NCBI GenBank assembly: GCA_964017145.1
Contig: OZ024845.1
Span: 1,984,001-2,048,000, forward strand
From: Agrocybe praecox
Lineage: Eukaryota > Basidiomycota > Agaricomycetes > Agaricales > Agrocybaceae
DNA: 64,000 nt
Reading direction: 5' to 3'
Shown: positions 9,863 to 21,877 of the stretch, piece by piece
Layout: the number at the start of each line of letters is the position of its first letter
Position numbering within the stretch: position 1 is the stretch's first letter
The notes under the pieces: generated by a model
Database searches by the model: none
Told to the model about the DNA's origin: nothing
The model's input: only the letters and a program-made list of their open reading frames with translations
Translations under genes and position numbers: made by a program

Positions 9863-12800
9863 ATGGTCACCACTCAACCTGCCCTACTCCATTCTCTGCA
9901 GAACCTTTTCCTGTGTTTGTTCAAGAAAACAAGGAATCTTCCTTTCCAAATATTGTCACGTTGTTTGAAGGTCGTCGCATATTTGATCTCCAAGTTATGC
10001 ATCTGGCGTAAAGCTATAGTCGAGGACGATAGGAAACCATCATTAAAGATTGACGGACCTGATAAGACAGTAGCACAAAGCAACTTGGGCACCGTCGACT
10101 ACCTCGAAGGCAAAAGTGGGATAGAGCCTCAAGAATGCGTTGAGTGGTCGGATTATTCATGGCATGAAACAATATCCCTCGACCCGGATGTTGCATATTC
10201 CTTTTTCCCCTACGCGTCTGGAGGGATCCCCAATGCATCTCGATCCTCCCAAAATTTGCGAAAGTCTCTGAAGGCGCATGATAGTCGCAATTCAGTTGGA
10301 CTCCAGCAAAGTACCACCGGCTTAGGTCACACTGCATCCCTTGATCCCGCCTCTGAGACAGCGCCAACGATTGCAATTCGCCGACCTACACTACCAAATC
10401 CACCAATGAAAACCATCCGTGTTTCTTCTTCAGGCCTCGATCGTATCCTCCTCCCAGACCAGAATGCGGTTGAACTGGAGCCGATCACCTCCGGATCTCC
10501 TCAGGAAATAAACCCGGATATGCTGGTCGCAACCGATCGCCCATCTTTTGCGAGACCATCTTCGTCTTATACGTCTTCAGCGTCGTCGTCACCTTCTTCG
10601 AGGAGCTCTTCACCCTCTCTAGGCAACGCTGGAAACCTGGATGATTTGGGTGCATACGCCTCGCATGCGATACAGCTGAATAATGATCGTATAGTGCCTT
10701 CCATGCCCGAATCCACCTTGCGATATGATGACAAACCTCGAATGTAAGGAATGATTATTTTAGCTGTAAAGCGTTCCGTTAATTCCTATGTTTTCCTTTC
10801 ATAGAAAAGACGAATCTGTTGATGTGACTCTCCCGTCAATGACAACAGATTACAGCAAGTGAGTCTTCAATTCGTATCTTGTGAATTTTGCCTGATGCCA
10901 GAGGCGTCAGGCCTCTACCTCCGAGTGACTGGACCAGGCTTATCCATCCAGAAGGTGCCCGATATTTTTCCAAGCAATCAACCAGCTTAGCCAGCATGGT
11001 CAGTAGTCGCGTATCTTTATTTTTCCTTGCATTGAATTTGTTGGTGCTAGACTATTTGGACGGAATCTGACATCCTGAATAATAAAATACTGGAAAGATT
11101 AGAGGATGATATTCTCACCATAGAACAATTTATTCTTGATAAACGAGTACACATACCTGCTCATTCCGATCTCATCGTCAATGTTCACGATGAACGTACC
11201 GTTTACTATTTTGCAAACCACCCAACACGGACAATCTTCTTGCTGGATGACTATAAAGCCGAGAACCTGGATGCTTGGTCGGAAGTTACAGGCGCCCAAT
11301 CGTTGTGCCACATTCGTACGTGACCGTCTCTGGTGTCGACAAAGTTTTCACTGACATTATTTTTCTCATCCAGGCTATGCGATTGAACACCAATACTGGT
11401 ATGTCATTCATCGAATTCTTCGTCCAACACATATCTTTTCTGATGAACTCGGACCCGAAGGTTTTTTATACTGCTTTTCCCACACGCCCTCAATGTCACG
11501 AAATCTACGGTCCAAGATCTCCGAGGAACCGTGCTTCATTTCATCGGAGGTACGCCTGCCTTATTTCAAGTGCTTGAAATTTACTCAATAGACTCGATAG
11601 ATTCCACGACGTCGCCGACTTCAAATGCTCCTTACTCTTTGGACGACCTTTACAAAGTATTGACTCTAGTAGATCATCTAGACGGTGAGAATCTATCACC
11701 AGTTGGTGCCCATTCGAGGCTGTAACCCAACTCTTCTCCAAAGAAAATGCCAACATTAACAATGCCGGAGCTGCGAGTCTTCTTGGTTAGTGAAAATAAG
11801 AAAACTAATAATAGACCGTATTAAACGCCTTCGATTATAGGCAGACTCATGTTTGTTTTTGGTAATGCAGCTGACTGTACAATGCATACAGAGCGCTAAC
11901 AATCCCGTTTTCGTCTCTACTAGCTAAGGAACGGTTCCTGAATTTTCATGGAGAGCCTCATTCGCGCCTTGAGAGGACATTTTCTGTCTATGGTAACGCT
12001 ACCCATCCACGCAGGTGGTTAGTCAAGACCCTGGCGCCACTACTGTTCTACGCCCCAGAAGTTCACTTGATAACACTGCAAAACATGTGGGTCGACCAAA
12101 TCATGCATAAAGCAGTGTTCGAAAGTCTGGTCCAAAAAATGAATGATGAGTGGCAACAATTCGTCCTATTCGTGAGTTTCCTTCTGCGATGGATATCCAG
12201 CTTCTCATTCTTCGATGATTTTATCACAGGCTACAGTCGTGTTGAACGCAAACGTTGCATTCTTGGCTATCCAAAGTGTGGACAACAATGATTCCAACGA
12301 TCCTCATCGTCTACCGGCCCAGATATGCAGCTATCTATCCGTTGTCGCCAGTGTGGGCAGTATCCTTCTCGGGCTACTCCTCGTCAGAGAATTCAAGACC
12401 AAAGATCGCGAAGCAATTTCTGAAATTGTTAGTTTTCTTTTTTGTTTCCATCACTCTCGACTATCCTTACTGACTGAAAAGTTCTTGCTGTACAGCAAAA
12501 TTATCTGTTCTCTCGCACTTCCTCTTCAATGGGTCTCGAAGTTCTAGCCATTTTATTCAGTCTACCATACGCCTTGCTTATGTGGGGGTGAGTTACTTCA
12601 TTCATTCTCATCCGTTATATCTTTAATAATCCTTCACTCTTCTGAAGCATGATTTCTTTCGTTGCTGGGTTCGCCTCTTTATGTTTTCAGACTTCCGACC
12701 TTTCTACCCGAACGATCGTCGGTTCTTCCTTCCTGGTCGTTGCTGCCCTTCTCATCTTGTGCATTTACACGAATTGGGATAAACGCAAACCATCACAACT

Positions 12801-12966
12801 TCATCCAAACGATGGTCCCCTCGAGACATCAGAGGATCGAATCAGCGTCCAGGGGTCAAAATTTTCTATCAAGACAAATTCTCGTTCATCTGTGCGACTG
12901 CCATCACTGAGTCTGCACCGTTCCTCCCCACCACAAACACTCGTCGGTCCCTTCAGTCACGCTTAG
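9863..12966 (+). CDS. WW-like domain multi-pass membrane protein, paralogue A
   Basis: Twelve exons sum to 2403 nt (800 aa): 9863-10743, 10805-10858, 10902-10998, 11051-11315, 11374-11398, 11461-11549, 11592-11684, 11744-11785, 11924-12171, 12230-12427, 12496-12587, 12648-12966. The start was chosen by match to paralogue B. The N-terminus (to ~45) is hydrophobic and basic (FQILSRCLKVVAYLISKL). A long Ser/Pro-rich linker follows. At ~310 comes a WW-like motif, LPPSDWTRLIHPEGARYFS, with the first Trp but no clear second Trp/Pro. A conserved region (VYYFANHPTRTIFLLDDY; NMWVDQIMHKAVFESL) leads to about four transmembrane helices near the C-terminus (ICSYLSVVASVGSILLGLLL, VGSSFLVVAALLILCIY). This architecture is common in agarics and of unknown function. 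All phases agree, so the gene looks intact. Confidence 0.82.
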
Positions 12967-13831
12967 ACTATCAAGGTGGTGAATACACGTAATACGGACG
13001 CGAATCGGGCTTTCGATAAGGGCTGTTTTAGATTCCTAAAAAATCTGTATTCTAACGTTCTATGGAATTTTCGAGTGTTCCACGTTCCTTGAGCCATCCA
13101 GATCCTTTCAATGATCTTGTCGTGGGAATTTGTGATCGCCGAATGCCGAAGATTTCAACATGATGGCGATGCGAATCGCGATGCCGTTGAGGACCCTGCC
13201 TCGCAATATCAAAGCACTTTTTGCACAGACGGTCACCAGTCACCTCCCGGATAAGATTCGGAATGCATCCAGGGATTGGTACAGAAATCCAGAGAGCCAT
13301 CAAGCACGACCGCGTTCATCATACGTCGTCTATCGTGGTGTATAGCTCCAAGAACCCATAGTTTAATGCTTTGCAGTACTGCTCCGCCAACAAAGGGACT
13401 CAGAACATCAAGATCTTTACTCTCGGACGTTTGTGGGCTTAGGAAGGAACTCGCGTCAAGAAGCACAGAGGACACATGATGAAAGCTATTATCGCTATCC
13501 CAGGGCCGTCGCCTCGAGGCTTTCCCTTCCTGGGAATTCAGCATTACATAGCACGTATCGAGAACGTTGGAAATCCCTCGCAAGCCCTCCAACAGCCCGT
13601 ATTGCTTTCAGTTCTTCGGTTCGACTTTATATTGGATGTTTGCACAAAGAAATCCATTCATTCGAGAAAGTCAACGGATCGTGTGTCCCATGTTTATTCC
13701 ATGTATAGTGATCGGCACTGCCATTACAGTGCACTTAACTCAAGTGCACAGACTTTTATATCGCCGCATTGCCAATTCTAACAGCTTTCCCATCTTTCTC
13801 TCCTTTCATCTCTACTGAAGGCTGCTGCAAG
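12967..13831. other. Intergenic between WW-like paralogues
   Basis: Contains overlapping open frames on both strands (about 13230-13600), none with a known motif. It is promoter space for paralogue B. It may hold relics, but none could be tied to a neighbour. Confidence 0.4.
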
Positions 13832-16800
13832 ATGGCTACCAGAAAACAACGACTTCTCTACTTCTTGCGCAATTTTGTTCGTTTTCTGTTACAGAGAGCA
13901 AGGGGCATTCGTCTCCAAGTTTTGTCACGTATCTGGAAGGTGATTACAGCTTTGCTGTCGAAGCTAGGGCTCTGGCGCAAAACCAAAATAAAGGACAAGG
14001 AGGATAGGGAACCGCCGTCGAAAATCGATGAGCTCGAAAAGACAATAGTTGCATCCACCCTCGACGCTGTTAAAGGCCTCCAAGACAAATGTGACATAGG
14101 ACCTTTGGAACGTGCTGTCGAGTATCAACACCAACCACGCCACCTCGAATCGATATCACTCGCTGATGCCGCATGTTCCCTTTATCCTTACCCGGCTGGC
14201 GGATTCCCTGCTGCATCACGATCTTCGCGAAATTTACAAGCGTCTCTATCGGCTCACAGCAGTCGATCGGCGCAAAGCAGTCGCACTTCCCTAAGACCTC
14301 CAGACAATCCTAGCTCGCGTAGCCGTATTTCCATCGACAGCACCGCCAATATGCCAAATCCAAGGATTGCTATTCGAAGACCGACTACGTTGAGCCCACC
14401 AGCCCAGGACACCACTAGCCCTCCAAATAGCAGTAGTATCTTGGATGTGGGAAATGATCAAATATGCTCGGAGCCAGAGCCTATTGAATTGCAAGAAACT
14501 ATCCCTGAACCATCTCGGGAAACAAATTTGGATAGGGAATACTTTCCTCGTTCCTTTTCTAGGGTTTCTGCTAGGTCGCCTATATCTAGAAACCCTTCAC
14601 CAATGCAGGTAGGCAACGTGGAAGTAATTACTGTCAGTGAACCGCAGTTAAACCGCCCGTGGATAATACCCGTCATGCCATCTGCTTCTCGAAGATATAA
14701 ACCCAAGCCTCAGAAGATGTAAACAATTATTTATTCTAGATTTCCCCCTACTGATTTGTCTTGTTATGTACAGCCAATGGGAGTTCAACGATGTTTGTCT
14801 CTCCGCCGGCAAAATGGATTACGATGAGTGAGTTTCTAATATTGAAAGCATCTTTATTTTTTTTTCAACAAGACCAATATCATTTTAGGCCCATACCCCC
14901 AAATAGATGGACCAGATATGTTAGTTTAGAAGGGGCACGATACTTCTCGAGAAAGGGGGAAGATATGGTAAGCAAATATCTGTTTCTCGGTTCCTCATTT
15001 TTTGCTTCTACTTGTCAACAGAACATTTGGACGGAAGCCGACATTTTCGATGATGGAATATTAGATCACCTAGAAGGAGACATAAGTGAAATAGAAATTT
15101 TCATTGCGGAGAACAATATATCTATCCCATCCAAATGTGACCTTGTCCTCGATAGCCTCCCCAATGGAGACACGGCCTACTATTTCGTAAACCATCCAAA
15201 ACAACTTATTTTTTTATTGGACGATTATCAGGCAAGAAACCTAGATGCTTGGACAGAAGCACCAGGTGCTGAATCAATGTGTCATATTCGTATGTCAAAC
15301 ACATATTATATGGTGGTTATGGTTTTTATATTCCTTTTTTTTCACCCACAGGTTATGAAATTGAAACCCAGTATTGGTATAGCATGTAAACTGTACACAA
15401 TCTCCTTCGAACTGACTTCTGCTGGAAGGTTTTTCGCCCTGTTGTTTCCACATGCACTTGATGTCACAAAACCTATGGTCCAAAACCTCAGAGGACAAGT
15501 ACTTCGTTGCCTTGGAGGTACATTCTTGTTTTTGATATGCAAGTGTTTACATTTACAACATCTCTCTAGACACCTTGACATCCTCGACCTCTCATGTTCC
15601 TTTCGCCTCGGACGATCTTTACAAAATGTTGAATTTGATTGATCATATAAATGGTAAGAACAAAAAAAAACCTGTTTTCCGTCGGAGTACGTCTAGATAT
15701 TGTTGTCCATTAGAGAATATCGATATTGACGACGATGGATCTGCGAGCATTATCGGTATGTTGAAGTATAGTCATCATTATGAAGCCATTTCTCATTCCC
15801 AGTTCCCTTACAGCTCGGTTCATGTATTTTTTTTGTATGTGACATATCTAAACTGCGCATTTTAAATGCTAATTTGTCCCCAAGCCCGTGAAAAGTTCCT
15901 CAATTTTCATGGTGAAGGCCATGCTCGTCTGGACAGAATAACTTCTCTCTATGGTAATCCGATACATTTGCGCACGTGGTTTGTGAGCATATTGTCCCCG
16001 TTTCTCTTCTACGCTCCCGACTTCCACTTGAGGACGTTGCAAAGAATGTGGGTCGACCAAATCATGCGCAAGGCAGTATTCAAGGATCTGATGGACAAGA
16101 TGATCGATGAGTGGCAACAGTTCATATTGTTCGTAAGTTTATTTTCTTTCTCTTTCAAATTTCAGTTTTCATTAGAGTAATGTTGTTTAATAGGCAACAG
16201 TTATGTTGAATGCAAACGTCGCCTTTTTGGCAATACAAAGTGTCGACAACGACAATTCAAGTGATCCACATCGTTCGCTAGCACAAATATGCAGCTATCT
16301 TTCTATCGTCGCCAGTATAGGTAGTATACTGCTTGGGCTACTTTTGGTCAGAGAATTCAAAACCAAGGATCGCGAGTCGATCGAAGAAATAGTCAGCTTA
16401 CTATGTTTCTCATATGATATTGTATGTCCTGATGTCCTTACATCTTGTTAGGGCGAGTTTGTCCGGTCGCGGTCACATCATCATTCCAAACTGGGTTTGG
16501 AGATTTTAGCAATCCTATTTAGTCTTCCATACGCTCTACTCACATGGGGGTAAGCTTATTCTTTTTGACGTCTACATCGTATCTGTTCTTATCGTTTGAA
16601 AAGTATGGTCTCCTTCCTTGCTGCCTTCTCATCTCTATGCTTCAAGACATCCAGCATCTTCGCTCGAGTCACTGTCGGTTCCTCCGCCGTGGTGGTTGCT
16701 TTATTGGTCGTCTTATGTGTTTCTACCAACTGGGATAAGCAGAAATCGGCCCAACGTCAATCCTCAGCTGATACCCAAAATACAGAAAATGCAGCTCAAC

Positions 16801-16910
16801 GACGATACCTCCCGGCTTGGCTTCCCAAAATGCCTCTGTTCCGCTCTCGCACTTCTTCCTCTTCTCAACGAACAGCTGTTGCCACCACCGCTGGTCACTA
16901 TACAGTCTGA
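13832..16910 (+). CDS. WW-like domain multi-pass membrane protein, paralogue B
   Basis: Tandem paralogue of 9863-12966, with the same exon order and phases. The start ATG at 13832 gives MATRKQRLLYFLRNFVRFLL. Exon 1 ends at 14718 and exon 2 begins at 14774; the WW-like motif (IPPNRWTRYVSLEGARYFS) follows the acceptor before 14889. Then come the acidic FDDGILDHLEGDISEIEIF region, TAYYFVNHPKQLIFLLDDY, RMWVDQIMRKAVFKDL, and the C-terminal membrane helices (ICSYLSIVASIGSILLGLLL; VTVGSSAVVVALLVVLCV). The stop is at 16908-16910. Splice sites were checked against A and no frame break was seen. Function is unknown; a membrane protein with a long cytosolic or lumenal head is the most that can be said. 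Confidence 0.82.
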
Positions 16911-17930
16911 TAACCGATTGTTGTGTCGGCAAACGCATACATAACCTGGGGATATCTCCCCAAGGTTCATTGCTCAAGGTACCTAGATATTTAGATTGTT
17001 TCACCTTGCTACTTGTTTTTATGTGATCAACCAGAAGATAATCGGATCGCCCATTTTAATTTCGCTTCCTCGAATTTGTTGCGAATTTGAAAGACTTACT
17101 TGTATCACGTGGAAACCTTTCCGTGTTACACGACCTTACAAGTAACAAAACTTCCAGGACTTGAACCAAAGACCGAAAGCACTGATACTGCCTTCGTTTC
17201 CTGTTGTCCTGGCTCAAGAGAGCGGGCACACAAATGTCTAAATGTTCTATAGGCATGTCTGAGTCGTCAACTCATGAAACGAAGAGCTCGCGTATGAGCT
17301 CTGTCCGTGACTTATAACACCTTTTTTATTGACGTTTTGTCCCTCTGGTTTCACTGCGGCGGATCTTTAAACTAGGACTCTGGAAATACCGAACAGCAAA
17401 GTCGCCTATGCGACTACGGATGCCACTGCTCAAGCTACTCGGTACTCGGGATCTTTGAGAAACGTTATAACCTTTGACCAATGCCGGTCCCGCAATCAGA
17501 TCTGTTTCTTCTCGCCATGAAGACTGTGCTGATGTGGTGGCCCTTCTATCGAGATGTCTCCCGATAGCTCTGCAGATATCGATGAATTGATATAAGACAT
17601 CTTTCTCAAAGCATATGTACTTATACATAGTGTGCGGAAAGACCAGATGCCCAGTTTTTTATTATCAAAGGGAATGCCAGATCCAACTGAAATATACCTG
17701 AAATAACTGCAGAGGTAGAGACCGAAGTTCGTATTTACTCTTATTTCTTTCTGATGTGGCGAGAACTATGTTTGGAGCCAACCAACCACGCACTTAACGT
17801 TGATAGACGTGAGTGTATACCAGACTTCAAGGAACGAGTATTGGTAGCATTTATCTTCTCCTACAAACTTTATGATCGTATATTGTACATTAAAACACCA
17901 AGACTGTCATTGTTATCTCTATTAACGTGT
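16911..17930. other. Intergenic
   Basis: Two minus-strand open frames (17056-17256 and 17326-17628) have no recognisable domain and no supporting splice structure. A tRNA-like T-arm at about 17155 was examined and dismissed. It is probably 3' flank of paralogue B plus unassigned sequence. Confidence 0.4.
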
Positions 17931-18395
17931 TTAATTCTTCTTCTGGCCTTGCTGATCCTGCCCTTGACCTTGCGCCGGTGGCCTAAGTGACTTGCCCTCA
18001 CCCAATTTCTGCCCTTGCCCTTGCGTACTCGACGCGCCCTTGGTTTGTTTGTCTGGGTTACCACGAGGAATGTAGCTAGAGGGTTGAGATTGGTGCTGAG
18101 TGCTGAGTCTCGACAATGATTGTAAAGTACACTAACTCGTCACGGTCATTCTCAACGCTGTGAAAATATATCAGGTAAACCACGGATTCCAGACAATGGT
18201 GACAGCATAGAAACGTACTTTGACGGAGTGTAAGCAGGAAATCCTAGGGCGCTAAGAACGCCGTCTCTATTTAGAAACCAAGTACAGGTGTAGTTGGAAA
18301 CAGAAGAACGTCAGTCTTCCGATATGGTAGAAGTATCTCAATGGGGACACAGACTGTGACTTCTTCAAGCCTTCCACGATATTATTCTTCGGCAT
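17931..18395 (-). CDS. Small Gln/Gly-rich protein, four exons (hypothetical)
   Basis: Exons 18355-18395, 18219-18266, 18137-18157 and 17931-18102 sum to 282 nt (93 aa), with every phase agreeing. The product starts MPKNNIVEGLKKSQ, has GVLSALGFPAYTPS in the middle, then SSYIPRGNPDKQTKGA and a low-complexity GQGQ tail ending GQKKN. No family was recognised. Weak point: the third intron is only 34 bp, unusually short, so exon 3 may be wrong. Exon 1 begins exactly at the edge of the 1.4-kb repeat copy B, so its upstream region is the duplicated one. In copy A the same ATG CCG is present, but the retrotransposon follows at once. Confidence 0.42.
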
Positions 18396-19798
18396 ATCAA
18401 AAGTTCGAGTTGCGTGGATGTGTGGTTGTAGTGGTTGAAAGGTGGATAAGAGATAACATTGGTCCAACGAGTATCTCTTTTTATGCATTCCCAATTCCCT
18501 TTGTCCACAAGCTCGAGCCGCTTCCTTGACAACCTAGGGCATGTCCGATTGCCCATCCCAAAGATAGATAATTAAATGTGGGCGTCTAGTCCAAAATACA
18601 ATCAATACGACGGCGGTTCAAGCGAGGGCGAGCCAGCCACATGGAGAATCATTAGGCAACTTTCATGTTGCATTTTACGTTACACAAGCGCCTGATAAGA
18701 GAGAATCAACAATCGGTAGGAAGATATGGTCACCTGGGGTCACTTCAATGAATCATATGAGGGCAAAAGAAGTGAAAGAAGCGAGGGAATGGGAAAGACT
18801 CTCAGAATATTTCCGCCTTCAACGGCAAGGTCGGCCCAGGGAGGCATATATCTAGTCGCCGCTCAGAAAGAAAATCCCAATTCGAGACTAATCGCAGGGT
18901 ATTTTCCAGGACTCATGAGATGCCGTGCGTTCTCAGCGGAGAAAAGACACGGCATGTATGAATTGCGACTACTTCCTGTCCCTGATCGTCGTATTTGGAT
19001 CAGTGAACACCCACTCGTCGTATGTCGTTTTCCCATGTCGTCGAGCTTCAAAAGTATTCTGAAGGCAGGTTATCGCAACTGAAGTGCGCACATGACATGC
19101 TCTGCATCCGATATAAAAAGCCAGAGGGTTGTAAGATATTCTTTCATCATCATATTCAGTACTGTCGCGATATTGCATTGGAGACAGAGAATAAGATGCA
19201 CCCCTAACTTTCACGATTCCACTCATGAGGCTTTCCAGGACCCTTAGTGCTTGGCATCCAAAGATAAGTATACCTGTGGAGATTTGGAACAGGGTGAATG
19301 TATGTCAAGAGATAAGCCACGAATAGAGGCCCCACTACAGCCATCCTGTATGAGATGTTGAGTTAACTTTGACTCTGGAGCTACACCAAAGTGGAGAAGA
19401 CGTGAGAAGGCTGGGCTATATATCAGACTAATCCACGTACCCTTCTACTTCATAGATAGTTTTCACAGGTTCTTCGACATAGAATACATTTCTTCACATT
19501 AGCACAGAGCGTGGCAGCGGCGTTTGATCACTAGAATTGCATAGTATGTAAGGCTTGCGGTTTGCAGTGCATTGCACCCAGTGGGTAAGAACCTCCTGAT
19601 CACTGTCCCCTATGCAATAATGCACGACGTATGTACGTACAACCTTCGATCGAGGGAAATCAAATGTGCGTGCCTGCCGCGTTGACCACATATCCATTGA
19701 TTAATGAGCGATCCACGTCGTACGAGCCTGAGAGAGCGAGAAAAAACTTTTGGACGTCCGGAAATGGCGACGTCGACGTCTGCCAGCATCAAGTAACC
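18391..19798 (+). repeat. 1.4-kb host repeat, copy B
   Basis: Direct copy of 6011-7420, about 12.4 kb away. Together the pair bracket the two tandem WW-like genes. On the minus strand this copy is the upstream region of the small gene 17931-18395. A shared minus-strand frame (18969-19226) is shorter here than in copy A because of an indel, which argues against a conserved protein. Confidence 0.85.
18572..18677. repeat. 106-bp segment inverted relative to copy A
   Basis: Reverse complement of 6194-6299, bounded by TTAAATG and CATTTTA. The flanking repeat sequence on both sides keeps the same orientation as in copy A. Confidence 0.85.
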
Positions 19799-20826
19799 GA
19801 CACCTGCGTGGTACAATATTCAGTGGGTGTCGAAATGCTGCTTTACACTTTAGATGAAACGATAGCACACCTTTCAACGCCACCAGTTTCAAGTACGAGA
19901 TATGTATGAGTGTAATAGTGTACTTGGAACTGATTTCAAGTGAGCTTGGTGTCATAACTTGTCTTCAAAATATATTTCTAACCAGCGTGACTGTCAAGAT
20001 TTGATTCAACTCTGGGTGTGCTTGATCGACCCAAGGTACTTATAAATATATTGGTCTGTGTGACTTATTTAGACTCGGTTTCCTGACAAAATGCGAAAAA
20101 GTGGTACTTACGGATGCTACAACTCATTGAGACGGGGACAAAAACATTTCTGTTCATAATTTTGGCTGCAGTCTTGACAAAATGATAAGTTGATAACCCT
20201 CTGTACTCACTCTGAGCTAATACCCACTGAAAGATATTTTTCACTCGAAATTCCATTTTCTATTTTTAGCATACCCCTCAAAGGCCATGACCCTCATAAA
20301 CCCTATTCTGGGCCGTCCACCGACAAGTATGGGTTAAGAGGAGTCGACTGTATATACATAGGGCTATAGCCGTCAGTATGATCAAATACCTGGTGGAAAG
20401 GGAGCGAGCAAAACTGAAGTTGTAGGGGATCACAAACCCGGTAAAGGATCGCGGAAGTCGGAATCTGGCCTTCATCGAGTCGCCACAAGCGATCAAGGGT
20501 CCGGTGGTAGAATTGCCTACAATCATTTGGCCGGTAGCGCAGGAAGCGCTCAGCATGCCGACCGGAACATGATAACTCCTCGATTTGACAGGATTTATGA
20601 GTCGCAGGAACCCGGAGAGTCATCGTACACGATGTCGAACGTAAAATGCAAGAAACGGAGTATTATTTCGTCCATTTGATTTTTTACACGGACACCGAAA
20701 GAGATGACTATTTAGGCTTTGGTTTGGGTTTTTGACCGGCTACAGGTCCGACGATGCGACCTTTGGGCGTACTGTTGAGGCAATTAAATCAGTTTGTCGT
20801 TTTAGAGAGGGAAAAGGTAAGAGGGG
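19799..20826. other. Intergenic with a transposon relic
   Basis: No gene supported. Contains the right-hand end of a TIR element at 20262-20350 (listed separately). Short open frames on the minus strand at 20278-20623 overlap that relic and are not credible. Confidence 0.45.
20262..20350 (+). mobile_element. Truncated TIR element, right end only
   Basis: Matches the last ~90 bp of the 571-bp element at 24734-25304: TATTTTTAGCATACCCCTCA, GTCCACCGACAAGTATGGG, then a terminal repeat reading CAGTCGACTCCTCTTAACCC on the other strand, followed by TA. The outermost bases differ from the intact element (CAGTCGACTC versus CAGTTGTCTC), so it is a different subfamily. No left end was found. Confidence 0.65.
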
Positions 20827-21254
20827 CTACTCTTCGAATTTGGGGAAATCTGGGTCAGAATCTTCAGAGTCTTCGTCAGAGTCTTCGTCTTCGTCGTCTT
20901 CATCAACATCTTCGTCGTCTGGGGCGCCTATTCAGACACAATGTTAATATGATCAATACTCATATTAGATGGACTGAACCGTTTTTATTCTGGGACCCAG
21001 AGCTTTTACTAGGATTTTCATCCGACTCTGGTCCATCTACTGTCTGGTCCTCATCTACAGCTCCAGAAGCGTCTACAGCTTTACTAGGGTTCTGGGTAAT
21101 GACATTGTTGATCACAGTATTAGGGGAGTTGGACAGTGCTGATGGTTGCGCCTCTTGCACTCTATTGCAACGAGCATCAGGTTACATTGTGTATTCTGAA
21201 CTGATTTACTTACGGTGTGGAAGTATCTGGGAGTGGTGCTGCTTTTTCAGACAT
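20827..21254 (-). CDS. Small acidic protein, three exons (hypothetical)
   Basis: Exons 21214-21254, 20980-21161 and 20827-20927 sum to 324 nt (107 aa) with good donors (GTAAGT, GTTCAG) and agreeing phases. The product starts MSEKAAPLPDTSTPVQEAQ, has an Asn/Ser/Asp-rich middle (SPNTVINNVITQNPSKAVDA), and ends in an Asp/Glu/Ser run closing DPDFPKFEE. No fold or family was recognised; it is predicted disordered and very acidic. The repeated TCTTCGTC on the plus strand is the shadow of the acidic tail. Low complexity means the model rests mostly on splice sites and phase. Confidence 0.55.
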
Positions 21255-21877
21255 GGAGGATGGTTAGACGATTAGAATCGATGAGATGGGGCGCATCGTT
21301 AGTTTGAACGTGACCCAATGACGAATGGGGTCGGTATCCATTAAACCCAAACATAAGCAGGCTCGGCCAATAGATACTATCAGGAATCGCATTTACGCGC
21401 GGCGGTACATCCTGGTACATCTCAGTACATACATACGGCCTCTTCAGCAACAATGCATCACTTTCGCGAATATCTTGGAAATTGACAGTTTCTGTCCAAG
21501 TGCATTAATGTGGGTTGGCTGTGGGTGCGATGAACGAAAGAAGTTTCCTAGAGGTTGGACCCTGGAACATATTCCATATACTAAGTATTGTCTCCAACAC
21601 CCCATTATCATGCACCGCAGGCTCAAGCCCCGAAATGGAGTGACAGGAGATTTATAGACATACAAATGGGTTGATGGCCCAATGCCGTGGCCATATCGGG
21701 ATTCGGATTAAGTATAAATGGGCACTGCGCTCAAACTGCACTGCACAAGGCTGTATTCAGTTATGTGACCATTGTCACGTCTTTGAACCTGTGTCTTGCG
21801 TCTAACCTGTGTCTTGCGGTGCTTATAAGAACTCGATGGGCAGTTTGACTTCCACCATAATCCTAACGTCAAGCACA
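21255..21877. other. Intergenic between divergent genes
   Basis: Lies between the acidic-protein gene (minus) and WW-like paralogue C (plus), so it should hold both promoters. No further gene supported. A short duplicated TAACCTGTGTCTTGCG occurs near 21788-21818. Confidence 0.4.

Noticed and set aside
13233..13592. Overlapping open frames on both strands between the WW-like genes
   Set aside because: Neither strand shows a motif or exon structure, and they contradict each other.
17140..17175. Possible tRNA T-arm on the minus strand (GGTTCAAGTCC)
   Set aside because: The stem bases around the loop do not pair for five positions, and no D-arm, anticodon arm or acceptor stem fits upstream.
20732..20947. 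Plus-strand Ser-rich open frame
   Set aside because: It is the antisense shadow of the acidic tail of the minus-strand gene 20827-21254.
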